A stretch of DNA of 33,203 nt from the NCBI RefSeq assembly GCF_000425045.1, contig NZ_AULA01000030.1, forward strand, positions 1 to 33,203, given 5' to 3'. The notes under the pieces are model-generated. The model was not told where the DNA came from and ran no database searches. It saw only the letters and a program-made list of their open reading frames with translations. Below, piece by piece: positions 1 to 6,664 of this stretch (positions are counted from its first letter, which is position 1; each line of letters begins with the position of its first letter). A program made the translations under genes and the position numbers. Source of the DNA: Acidaminococcus intestini DSM 21505 (GTDB lineage Bacteria > Bacillota > Negativicutes > Acidaminococcales > Acidaminococcaceae).

Positions 1-173
1 AGGCGCGTATAGTAGCCCTTTATGCGTCTTGTAGTGGCCTTACAATGAGGGCAGATGTGTTCTTGAGGCGGCAGCTGAACCGCTAAAACCAAGGCTGATT
101 CCGTTTCCTTTAAATTTTGAATCCATTCCTCTTTAATTCCTGTTAATTTTTCGATATAATCTAGAGAAGGCAT
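1..173 (-). CDS. ISL3-like transposase, N-terminal fragment
   Basis: This encodes the first 57 residues of a transposase, starting MPSLDYIEKLTGIKEEW; the rest is beyond the window edge. The segment HICPHCKATTRRIKGYYTR carries a CxxC pair followed by basic residues, as in the N-terminal zinc-binding region of ISL3-family transposases. The catalytic domain is not visible, so the family call is moderate. The gene reads out of the window to the left. It starts about 150 bp inside the element end, and an inverted repeat lies between that end and the start codon. Confidence 0.7.
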   Translation of the reverse strand, partial: MPSLDYIEKLTGIKEEWIQNLKETESALVLAVQLPPQEHICPHCKATTRRIKGYYTR

Positions 174-236
174 ATGTATTCAACTCACTTTCTTTATTGT
201 TTGATCACTTTAATTGTAGAGGATTTGAGTGCATAT

Positions 237-266
237 GCCTATTTTTTTATTGAAAAAAAAGTAGGC
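237..266 (-). repeat. Internal hairpin of the IS end
   Basis: GCCTA and a T/A run pair with a matching A/T run and TAGGC around a four-base loop, giving a stem of about 12 bp with one mismatch. It lies between the element tip and the transposase start. The identical structure is at 32970-32999 in the other copy. Such hairpins in IS leaders can limit transcription entering from flanking DNA; that role here is inference. Confidence 0.6.
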
Positions 267-358
267 GCTGAGAGGACACGCATCTGGACGGTCACTTTAG
301 CGCCCCAAAATAAATTATAGAACCGTTTTTTACCTTTTAACAGGACAGCAACCGGTTC

Positions 359-850
359 TTAGCGGGCAGCCCAGGATTCGATGGCCTTCCAGTAAGGTCC
401 GTCCAGTTTGTCCTTGACCATCCGATATAACCAGCCAATCGTCCTTCCCTTGAGATAGGTGCGATATTGGTCTTCGGCCCCTTTCATGACCTCACTGATC
501 AGGCAGGGACATTCCGAAAAGGAAGGCGGCAATTCGTGCGGATCCACAATGGCCATATGCTGCCTGATTTCGGCACATTGAAACCGATAATGGGGCCCCT
601 CGATGGCCTCCACGACATCCCAAAACGTAATCTCATCAGCTTCCCTGGAAAGGCGATAGCCTCCCTTGACACCGGGAACCGCAGATACAAGTCCTTTTTT
701 CCTAAGCTTCATGAAGATCTTTGACAGATACGTCTCTGAAATGCCTTGGAATGCAGCCATCTCCTTGATGCCGATGGACCGGGACGTCGTGGGAATGGCT
801 AAATAGATCAAACAGTGGAGCGCATATTCAACGCCGACAGAAATTGACAT
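359..850 (-). CDS. Rrf2-family transcriptional regulator
   Basis: A 163-residue winged-helix regulator. The N-terminus (MSISVGVEYALHCLIYLA) is typical of Rrf2 proteins. The DNA-binding segment follows at about residues 28-70, with ISETYLSKIFMKLRKKGLV and the wing KGGYRL. Cysteines at 92, 114 and 116 fall in the region where IscR and NsrR hold an Fe-S cluster, but the CPC spacing differs from both, so cluster binding is only a possibility. GGGAGGACAACTCACT precedes the ATG and holds a good ribosome binding site. The gene is divergent from a flavin-binding protein, and a 31-bp palindrome overlaps its likely -35 box, so autoregulation and control of the neighbour are probable. The left IS inserted 34 bp past its stop codon, and no terminator is visible. 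Confidence 0.9.
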   Translation of the reverse strand: MSISVGVEYALHCLIYLAIPTTSRSIGIKEMAAFQGISETYLSKIFMKLRKKGLVSAVPGVKGGYRLSREADEITFWDVVEAIEGPHYRFQCAEIRQHMAIVDPHELPPSFSECPCLISEVMKGAEDQYRTYLKGRTIGWLYRMVKDKLDGPYWKAIESWAAR

Positions 851-916
851 AGTGAGTTGTCCTCCCTCCCAAAGGGGTGTTTCTTTTCGCTAGCCCCTAA
901 CCGGGGTCCTTTTCAT

Positions 917-946
917 ATGGTACGTCACAAGAGGGGATTTCGTCAA
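917..946 (-). promoter_or_regulatory. Promoter of the Rrf2 gene
   Basis: On the minus strand, TTGACG (941-946) is followed after 18 bp by TACCAT (917-922). The -35 box shares two bases with the palindromic operator at 945-975, so a bound regulator would occlude it. The -10 box is only a fair match. Confidence 0.45.
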
Positions 947-975
947 TATTACAGATATAATATATCTGTAATATT
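945..975. promoter_or_regulatory. 31-bp perfect palindrome, probable Rrf2 operator
   Basis: The arms AATATTACAGATATA and TATATCTGTAATATT are exact complements around one central base, giving 15 of 15 paired positions. It lies between two divergent genes. It touches the minus-strand -35 box and ends 15 bp before the plus-strand -35 box. Rrf2 proteins bind as dimers to inverted repeats, so this is the best candidate site for the adjacent regulator. Confidence 0.7.
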
Positions 976-989
976 TTAGGAAAATATAA

Positions 990-1019
990 TTGACTCAATG
1001 TTTATAGAGATGATATACT
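990..1019 (+). promoter_or_regulatory. Promoter of the FMN-binding protein gene
   Basis: TTGACT (990-995) and TATACT (1014-1019) are 18 bp apart, and TGA directly before the -10 box makes it an extended -10. The leader to the start codon is about 40 bases. Confidence 0.65.
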
Positions 1020-1065
1020 TTAATCACGGAGTTAATCTATCCATAATAAAAAGGAGGACGCAATC

Positions 1066-1443
1066 ATGCTGCCTAAAAAATTTTTCGACGTACTAAACCA
1101 TGAAGGAGTCGTAACGGTCATTTCCTGGGGAGATACAGAAGAACCCCATTTTGCCAATACCTGGAATTCCTATCTGGTCATTACGGAAGATGAACGGATC
1201 CTGATCCCTGCTTATGGGTTCCGTGTCACGGAAAGAAATGTCAATCGAGTAGGGAAAATCAAGATGTCTCTTGGCTCCAAGGAAGTCAAAGGGTACAAAG
1301 ACTATCAGGGAACGGGATTCTATCTTGAAGGCACGGCCCGCTTCCTATCGGAAGGACCTGACTATGACCGCATGAAGGAAAAATATGATTTCCTGACCCG
1401 CGTACTTGAAATCACGCCCACTTTTGTACAGCAAAAAATTTGA
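1066..1443 (+). CDS. FMN-binding split-barrel protein (PNPOx-like)
   Basis: A 125-residue protein that from memory closely resembles the 122-residue Desulfovibrio vulgaris FMN-binding protein. It shares the start MLPxxFFxVLxxEGVV, the segment ANTWNSYL, the TERNVNR stretch and the MSLGSKEVKGYKDYQGTGFYLEGTARF block that forms the flavin site. The family is a small dimeric split-barrel that binds FMN non-covalently. Its physiological role is unsettled, but electron transfer or a protective redox role is usually proposed. The start is preceded by AAAAAGGAGG. It is a single-gene unit with its own promoter and terminator, facing an Rrf2 regulator, which suggests expression responding to redox, nitrosative or iron-sulfur stress. 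That link is inference. Confidence 0.85.
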   Translation: MLPKKFFDVLNHEGVVTVISWGDTEEPHFANTWNSYLVITEDERILIPAYGFRVTERNVNRVGKIKMSLGSKEVKGYKDYQGTGFYLEGTARFLSEGPDYDRMKEKYDFLTRVLEITPTFVQQKI

Positions 1444-1460
1444 TCAAGGCAAAGAAAAAT

Positions 1461-1503
1461 AAAACGGGCCGCCTGCCTCTAAAGAGGACGGGCGGCCTGT
1501 TTT
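1461..1503 (+). terminator. Terminator after the FMN-binding protein gene
   Basis: AAAACGGGCCGCC pairs with GGCGGCCTGTTTT (one G-T pair), enclosing a second small stem CTCT/AGAG. T-rich sequence closes the right arm and A-rich sequence the left, so it could work in both directions. Confidence 0.8.
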
Positions 1504-1570
1504 CGGAAGGAAATATCAATCGTGAGGGGAACCGTGCGTTTGGCCTTTCATGGCATACGAAGGCAATGAT

Positions 1571-1650
1571 GAGGCGCGGTCCCAAACCGTCCCTTCTTCA
1601 AAGGGTGGGGACCGAATTCATCCGCCCTTACACATGTTCTTCGGCTTTCC
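1571..1650 (-). repeat. Dispersed structured element, copy R1 (truncated)
   Basis: This shares with the other copies the order: GC-rich stem, conserved AAACCG, closing stem, GAATT, ATCCGCCC and ACATGTT. Here the stem is GGTCCC (1578-1583) with GGGACC (1608-1613), where other copies have GGCGCC/GGCGCC or CCGCC/GGCGG. The partner of ATCCGCCC and everything beyond are missing. It lies in the 370-bp gap between the FMN-binding protein gene and nagA. Confidence 0.65.
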
Positions 1651-1679
1651 GATTTCACTCCCCTCTTATACTTTGGAGC

Positions 1680-1765
1680 AAAAATCGCTCCGATTCTCCA
1701 GCACTACATCTCTCCATTGCATCCATAAAAAAGGAATCAAGCAATGGAGGCATATCGTGGTAGAG
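1680..1765 (-). repeat. Two-copy hairpin repeat S, copy A
   Basis: CTCCATTGC (1712-1720) pairs with GCAATGGAG (1741-1749). In minus-strand orientation it is followed by AGAATCGGAGCGATTT. The second copy at 21920-22020 has the same layout with stem CCCCCATTGC/GCAATGGGGG, so one base pair changed on both sides. A short GGCGC-GGTTT-GGCGCC segment of R-element type adjoins it at 1770-1787. Confidence 0.6.
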
Positions 1766-1813
1766 ACTCGGCGCGGTTTGGCGCCTAGTCAAAAAGTTGG
1801 AAACCTAGCGGTC

Positions 1814-2956
1814 TCATCCTTTTTTCTGATACACCCTTTCCCCACCCACAAAGGTCATCTTCACGTCAAACTTCTCGTCAAAGATGGTCATGTCAGCCAG
1901 TTTGCCTTTTTCAAGGGAGCCCATTGTCTCATAGACGCCCAGCTCCTTGGCGGGATTGACCGTTGCCATGCGGATGACATCGGCGAGGGGTAGGCCCGTA
2001 GCCTTCAGGAAATGATGGAGACTGTGTTCCATGGTGTCGACGCTTGCCGCAATGGTCCCGTCCGCGAGAAGCGCCCTTCCGCCGCGGACATAGACTGTCT
2101 GCCCGCCGAGTTCACTGATGCCGTCGCCTTCCATGGCAGCCCGCATGGAATCGGTCACAATGACAATCTGGTCCGGCCCCTTGACTTTTACCAACAGGCG
2201 CAGGACCGCATCGTGGATGTGCAGCCCATCCGAGATGATCTCCGTTGTCACCGGAAGCGTCAGGGCCGCGCCGACCATGCCGGGTTTACGGTGATGAAGG
2301 GGACTCATGGCGTTGAAGGTATGGGTGATGTGGCTGGCCCCTGCCTTGATGGCCCGGCTGGCTTCTTCATAGGTTGCACCGGAATGACCAAGGGAAACGA
2401 TGATGCCCTTTTTGCAGCATGAATGGATAAACGCCATGGAAGACAGTGTTTCCGGGGCGATGACAAGGACTTTGATGACGTCGCAGTAAGGGCGGATCCG
2501 CTCCATATTGGCCGCTTGGATTTCCTCGGCTTTTTGCGATCCCCGGTAACTGCCGGAAATGAAGGGCCCTTCCAAATAGGCCCCCAGGACACGGCTGCCG
2601 GGGCAGGGGACTTCCATAGCCTTACGAACGTTTCTGAGCGCCTTTTGAACGATGGGCCATACCCTTGTCATTGTCGTCGGTAAAAATGCCGTAACGCCGC
2701 ATTTTGGAAGTTTCCGGCAGAGGATTTCCATGGAGGTCCGGGTCCCATCCATTGTATCGGCCCCGCCGCAGCCATGGATATGCATATTGATGAAGCCAGG
2801 CGAGAGATAGGCCCCCTTGGCGTCGATGCTTTCCGTACCCTCCGGTAAGGGGCTGCCTGCCGGGAGAATATCGTAGATATGGGTTCCAAAAAGGAGCGTC
2901 TGTCCTGTAAGGACGGTGTGTGGTAAAATAAGTTTGCTGTTGATGATGGCTTGCAT
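1814..2956 (-). CDS. nagA: N-acetylglucosamine-6-phosphate deacetylase
   Basis: NagA removes the acetyl group from GlcNAc-6-P to give glucosamine-6-P, a cytoplasmic step in amino-sugar use and wall recycling. At 380 residues it is of normal family length. The TIM-barrel metal ligands are visible: HxH at 59/61 (GFINMHIHG), E129 in LEGPFIS, H191 in LGHSGAT, H212 in THTFNAM, and catalytic D269 in IVTDSMRA. Substrate-binding LHHRKPGMVGA and ISDGLHIHD are also present. I chose the ATG at 2956 because AAAGGAG lies 7 bases before it; an in-frame ATG nine codons upstream lacks such a site. The gene is divergent from murQ-murP-mupG with a 76-bp spacer. Together they turn MurNAc and GlcNAc phosphates into glucosamine-6-P. 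Confidence 0.95.
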   Translation of the reverse strand: MQAIINSKLILPHTVLTGQTLLFGTHIYDILPAGSPLPEGTESIDAKGAYLSPGFINMHIHGCGGADTMDGTRTSMEILCRKLPKCGVTAFLPTTMTRVWPIVQKALRNVRKAMEVPCPGSRVLGAYLEGPFISGSYRGSQKAEEIQAANMERIRPYCDVIKVLVIAPETLSSMAFIHSCCKKGIIVSLGHSGATYEEASRAIKAGASHITHTFNAMSPLHHRKPGMVGAALTLPVTTEIISDGLHIHDAVLRLLVKVKGPDQIVIVTDSMRAAMEGDGISELGGQTVYVRGGRALLADGTIAASVDTMEHSLHHFLKATGLPLADVIRMATVNPAKELGVYETMGSLEKGKLADMTIFDEKFDVKMTFVGGERVYQKKG

Positions 2957-3004
2957 AGCAATACTCCTTTGCAATCTGCCCAATGGCTTATTGATTTCCT
3001 CTTA

Positions 3005-3010
3005 ATTATA
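3005..3010 (-). promoter_or_regulatory. Candidate -10 box of nagA
   Basis: A perfect TATAAT lies on the minus strand in the nagA-murQ spacer. At 17 bp the -35 position reads TAAGTT, a poor match, so an activator may be needed. No convincing murQ promoter was found in this 76-bp spacer. Confidence 0.35.
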
Positions 3011-3032
3011 CCCCTGAAAGAGGTTGGAACTT

Positions 3033-3869
3033 ATGCTGAATTTAGAAAAACTTTCGACTGAAGCCCGTAATCCTGCTTCCAGCCGGATTGACAAACTCGA
3101 TACGCTGTCCATGATGCGTGTCATGAATGATGAAGACCAAAAGACGGCCCTTGCCGTTAAGGCCATCCTGCCGGATATTGCCCGGGCTGTTGATGTGATT
3201 GCGGCCCGGCTCAAAACAGGCGGCCGGCTCTTTTATATGGGAAGTGGGACGTCAGGACGGCTCGGCATTCTCGACGCCGTGGAATGTCCCCCCACCTACA
3301 GTACAGATCCGGACCTTGTCCAAGGGCTCATTGCCGGCGGCAAGGAAGCCATTTTTCGGGCCCGTGAAGGGGCGGAAGACTCTCTGGATAAAGGGGCAGA
3401 CGATATTATTTCCCATGATCTTTCGGCAAAGGACGTCTTGGTCGGGATTACCGCGTCAGGCCGCACGCCCTACGTCCTTGGCGGCATGGAAGAAGCCCGG
3501 CGCCGCGGCGCTTTTGTCATTGGTCTTGCCTGCTCCAAGGAACCTGATATCGCTTGCACTGCAGATCTTATGCTCATCTGCCTTCCCGGTCCGGAAGTCG
3601 TGACGGGGTCGACGCGCATGAAGGCCGGGACCGTAACGAAGATGATCCTCAACATGCTCTCGACGGGCACCATGATCCGTCTTGGCAAAGTGCGGGGCAA
3701 CCTCATGATTGACGTAAAGGCGACCAATGAGAAACTAAAGGAACGGGCGACGCGCATCGTCATGACCGTGACCGGCATGGACCGGGCCGCGGCGGAAAAG
3801 GCCCTTAGGGAGTCAGACGGCCGTGCACGCCTTGCTGTAGAGCGATGGGAGGCCAGCCATGACTCGTGA
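3033..3869 (+). CDS. murQ: N-acetylmuramic acid 6-phosphate etherase
   Basis: MurQ cleaves the lactyl ether of MurNAc-6-P, giving GlcNAc-6-P and D-lactate; GlcNAc-6-P then feeds NagA across the divergent promoter. The 278-residue protein has a SIS (sugar isomerase) fold. The signature SGTSGRLGILDAVECPPT contains E84, matching catalytic E83 of the E. coli enzyme, and REGAEDS contains E115, matching E114. GSTRMKAGT follows in the second half. The ATG at 3033 has AGAGG 9 bases upstream. A TTG three codons earlier is in frame but sits directly on that site. It overlaps murP by 11 bp, so translation is coupled. Confidence 0.95.
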   Translation: MLNLEKLSTEARNPASSRIDKLDTLSMMRVMNDEDQKTALAVKAILPDIARAVDVIAARLKTGGRLFYMGSGTSGRLGILDAVECPPTYSTDPDLVQGLIAGGKEAIFRAREGAEDSLDKGADDIISHDLSAKDVLVGITASGRTPYVLGGMEEARRRGAFVIGLACSKEPDIACTADLMLICLPGPEVVTGSTRMKAGTVTKMILNMLSTGTMIRLGKVRGNLMIDVKATNEKLKERATRIVMTVTGMDRAAAEKALRESDGRARLAVERWEASHDS

Positions 3870-5268
3870 AAAAGAGATTGCCCAAAAGATCTACGCCATC
3901 GTGGGCCCCAAGGACAACATTGAAACAGTGACGCACTGCATGACGCGTCTGCGCCTGCACCTCGTAAAGGACGCGGACCTTGCTGAGCTAAAGGCCATTC
4001 CTGGCGTCCTCGGCGTCAACCAAAACGGTGACGAGCTGCAGATTGTCCTAGGTCCGGGAAAGGTGATCCGCGTGGCTGATGCCTTTGCGGCCCTTCTTGA
4101 CGGAAATGAAGCACCCACGCCGAATGACTCCAAGGAGATGCCCAAAGAGCCAGCCGGCCTTTTTGGCGTCCAAGGGGAGGTGGGGGACGGCAAAGCCCTC
4201 CATGAAGCCATTCGGCAAAAAAACGCCACGCCGGCAAAAGCCTTTCTGCGCAAAGTGGCGTCCATCTTCATGCCCCTTATTCCGGGCTTTGTGGGCTGCG
4301 GTTTTTTGACGGGCCTTTTGGGCATCGTGAAATTCTACGACCCCGCTCTTCTTGCCCTGGCGCCCCTGCGCATTCTGCTTCTAGCGGGAAGCGCCATCTT
4401 CCAGTCCATGAATATCCTCGTCGGTTGGAACGCGGCCAAGGTCTTTGGCGGTTCGCCCGTTATTGGCGGCATCTTGGGAGCCCTCATTTCCCATCCCGGC
4501 CTTGCCGACCTCACCCTTTACGGCATGCCCTTGACGCCAGGCCGGGGCGGCGTCTTTGCCGTCCTCCTCGTTACCCTCCTTGCGGCCTACGGGGAAAAGC
4601 AACTGAGGAAAATCGTGCCGCCTGCCTTTGACCTTTTTGTGACGCCTACCCTTGTCATCCTTGTTATGTCTCTTTTGGCGCTCTACGTTCTGCAGCCAGT
4701 GGGCGGCTTTTTAGCAGAAACCATTGGCCGGGGCGCCACGGAAGCGGTGGAGCGGGGCGGCGCCGTGACGGGCTTTCTTTTGGGCGGCTTCTTTCTGCCC
4801 CTTGTCATGATGGGCGTCCATCAGGGCCTCACACCCATCCACGCCGAGCTCATCAGCCAATTTGGCTATACGATCCTTCTTCCCATCCTTGCCATGGCGG
4901 GCGCCGGGCAGGTGGGGGCTGCTCTTGCAGTCTATGTGAAAACAAGGAACCCACGTCTTAAAAAGATTGTGGCGTCGTCCCTTTTTGTCGGCGTCATGGG
5001 CGTCGGCGAGCCTCTTATTTACGGTGTGACCCTTCCTTTGGGCCGGCCCTTTATCGGGGCCTGCATTGGCGGAGCCTTGGGCGGCGCTGTGGAAGCGGCC
5101 TTTCATGTAGGGGCCCTTTCCATGGGTATTTCAGGTCTCCCCCTTCTGCCCAGTACGACCCATCCCTTGATGTACCTCGCAGGCCTTCTTGTCGCTTATG
5201 TAGGCGGGTTTGCTGCCGCGTGGATCCTGGGTTTTGATGACCCGCAGGACGCGAAAGGAGGCGCATGA
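3859..5268 (+). CDS. murP: PTS transporter EIIBC, N-acetylmuramic acid type
   Basis: A 469-residue phosphotransferase permease that imports its sugar while phosphorylating it. The EIIB domain (about residues 1-80) carries the phosphorylated Cys27 in ETVTHCMTRLRLHL. The EIIC membrane domain starts near residue 125 and contains the GxGEPLIYG motif (VGVMGVGEPLIYGVTLPLGRP). Length and domain order match E. coli MurP (474 residues, EIIBC), and its position between murQ and mupG supports MurNAc or MurNAc-GlcNAc as substrate. No EIIA domain or gene is present here, so EIIA must come from elsewhere. Residues 80-120 form a linker that looks variable. A GlcNAc or other glucose-family specificity cannot be excluded from sequence alone. 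Confidence 0.9.
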   Translation: MTREKEIAQKIYAIVGPKDNIETVTHCMTRLRLHLVKDADLAELKAIPGVLGVNQNGDELQIVLGPGKVIRVADAFAALLDGNEAPTPNDSKEMPKEPAGLFGVQGEVGDGKALHEAIRQKNATPAKAFLRKVASIFMPLIPGFVGCGFLTGLLGIVKFYDPALLALAPLRILLLAGSAIFQSMNILVGWNAAKVFGGSPVIGGILGALISHPGLADLTLYGMPLTPGRGGVFAVLLVTLLAAYGEKQLRKIVPPAFDLFVTPTLVILVMSLLALYVLQPVGGFLAETIGRGATEAVERGGAVTGFLLGGFFLPLVMMGVHQGLTPIHAELISQFGYTILLPILAMAGAGQVGAALAVYVKTRNPRLKKIVASSLFVGVMGVGEPLIYGVTLPLGRPFIGACIGGALGGAVEAAFHVGALSMGISGLPLLPSTTHPLMYLAGLLVAYVGGFAAAWILGFDDPQDAKGGA

Positions 5269-6329
5269 TGGAAAAAGGCATTTCCCTTTATCCCGGTCTT
5301 GGCATGACGCGGGAGGAACTCGTTGGACGGGTGGAACAGGCGGCCCAAAAAGGCATGACCCGCCTCTTTTTATCCTTTCATATCCCTGAGACCAATGAGG
5401 CGGCCTTTCAAAAGGATATCGACGCCCTTTTTGAAGCGGCTCGGTGCTATGACCTGAACGTCGTCGGCGACCTTGTGCCAGGTCGTCCCATTCCGGAGGC
5501 CTTGACCCATCTGCGCCTTGATGACGGCTTTACGCCGGAGCGCATAAAAGAGCTGCAGACGCGCTATCCGCAAAAGACCCTCGTCCTTAACGCGTCGACC
5601 GTGACGGAAGGATTTCTTCTTTCCCTTGAGAAAGCCGGTGTTGACGTAGGATGCGTCGAAGCGCTCCATAACTTTTATCCCCGGCCCCATACGGGCCTAT
5701 CAGAAGCCTTTTTCCTGCGGCAAAATGCCCTCTGTCACCATTATGGCATCAAAGTCGGCGCCTTTGTGCGGAGCTTTGGCGCCTGCCGCGGTCCGCTTTT
5801 TAAGGGACTCCCCACGCTTGAAATACATCGGACCCTGGATTTTTTCCTGGCCCTGCAGCATCTGAGGCTCCTTGGAACTGACGCCTTTTATATTGGGGAC
5901 GACGGAGCAACGGAAGACGAACTGGACGCCCTAGCCCAATTGGATGACGTCCTTACCCTTACGCTGTTGACGGAAAAAATCACGGCCCTTCATGAAAAAC
6001 TTGCTGCCTGTATCTTTACGCTGCGGCCCGATGAGGCCGAAGAGGTCCTGCGCGCCCAAAATAGCCGTGCTCTCTTTAAAGAAATGGATATCCCGCCCTT
6101 TACCTTGAAATATCTGCCGCAGGGTACAGTGACCCTCGATAACCGTCTTGCCGGCCGTTATGCTGGTGAAGTTGAGATTACCCTTACGGACCTTCCTGCT
6201 GATCCCAGCGTCAACGTCATGGGACGGGTGAGCGAGGAGGAACGGTTCCTGCTGGGTCTCATGCGGGGTGGGGCACGGTTTAGATTTAGGCTTGTCACAA
6301 AAGCTGCGCCGATTAAAAGTAAAAAGTGA
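5268..6329 (+). CDS. mupG: 6-phospho-N-acetylmuramidase MupG (DUF871)
   Basis: MupG of Staphylococcus aureus hydrolyses MurNAc-6-P-GlcNAc, made by PTS uptake of the wall disaccharide, into MurNAc-6-P and GlcNAc; this is the same family (DUF871). The 353-residue protein has an N-terminal barrel starting GISLYPGL, the family motif ALHNFYPRPHTGLS near residue 137, and a smaller C-terminal beta-rich domain from about residue 240. The stop of murP overlaps its start. Two adjacent ATGs exist (5265 and 5268). I prefer the second because GGAGG then lies 6 bases away rather than 3. Its presence implies import of the disaccharide, not only free MurNAc. Confidence 0.88.
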   Translation: MEKGISLYPGLGMTREELVGRVEQAAQKGMTRLFLSFHIPETNEAAFQKDIDALFEAARCYDLNVVGDLVPGRPIPEALTHLRLDDGFTPERIKELQTRYPQKTLVLNASTVTEGFLLSLEKAGVDVGCVEALHNFYPRPHTGLSEAFFLRQNALCHHYGIKVGAFVRSFGACRGPLFKGLPTLEIHRTLDFFLALQHLRLLGTDAFYIGDDGATEDELDALAQLDDVLTLTLLTEKITALHEKLAACIFTLRPDEAEEVLRAQNSRALFKEMDIPPFTLKYLPQGTVTLDNRLAGRYAGEVEITLTDLPADPSVNVMGRVSEEERFLLGLMRGGARFRFRLVTKAAPIKSKK

Positions 6330-6395
6330 TCCCTTGCCTTGGAAAAGCGTCGGGAAAGTAAGGAATCCAAGGCTTGTTGAATAAAACTGGGAGCG

Positions 6396-6453
6396 AGCGT
6401 ACCTGATTTTGCGTAATCTGGATGGACCAAAATCGGGTACGCTTCTTTTTGTT
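6396..6453 (+). terminator. Terminator of the murQ-murP-mupG operon
   Basis: AGCGTACCTGATTTTG pairs over 16 positions (one G-T) with CAAAATCGGGTACGCT, with a 16-base loop, and is followed by TCTTTTTGTTT. Confidence 0.9.
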
Positions 6454-6572
6454 TCCTAGATCGATTGGATTCTAAAAATAGCTTATTATTCTTCAAATCC
6501 ACTTATTTTACCTTATTTTCCCCTATTTTAAAAATAAACTGTGAACTTCTTGCTCTTTTATTCATCCTTACA

Positions 6573-6601
6573 TTGCAAATCTACCGATTTTGCGCTATGA
6601 T
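6573..6601 (+). promoter_or_regulatory. Promoter of mgtE
   Basis: TTGCAA (6573-6578) and TATGAT (6596-6601) are 17 bp apart. The rest of the 6454-6572 stretch is AT-rich with no other feature I can support. Confidence 0.65.
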
Positions 6602-6610
6602 AAGCCTGTG

Positions 6611-6638
6611 GATGGGACTGTACAGACCCCATCTTTTT
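6611..6638 (+). promoter_or_regulatory. Terminator-like hairpin in the mgtE leader
   Basis: GATGGG (6611-6616) pairs with CCCATC (6628-6633), followed directly by TTTTT. It lies between the promoter and the ribosome binding site of mgtE, within a leader of about 57 bases. It has the form of a weak intrinsic terminator or attenuator. The leader is too short for a full Mg2+-sensing M-box. Confidence 0.4.
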
Positions 6639-6664
6639 CATTATGGCAAAAAGGAGGTCACATC

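Larger units (their letters stand above)
1..324 (-). mobile_element. IS copy, left (ISL3-like), partial
   Basis: This is the 5' end of an insertion sequence that continues beyond the window. Positions 33-324 are the exact reverse complement of 32912-33203, with no substitution or gap over 292 bp. The outer end reads GGTTCTATAATTTATTTTGG from 324 leftwards, and the identity stops there on both copies, which fixes the boundary. The bases next to it are GTTTTTTA (325-332). The target duplication cannot be checked because the other end is outside the window. The ISL3 assignment rests on the encoded N-terminus only. Confidence 0.85.

Noticed and set aside
6454-6664. M-box (ykoK) Mg2+ riboswitch before mgtE
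   Set aside because: The likely promoter leaves only about 57 leader bases and no M-box helices can be drawn.
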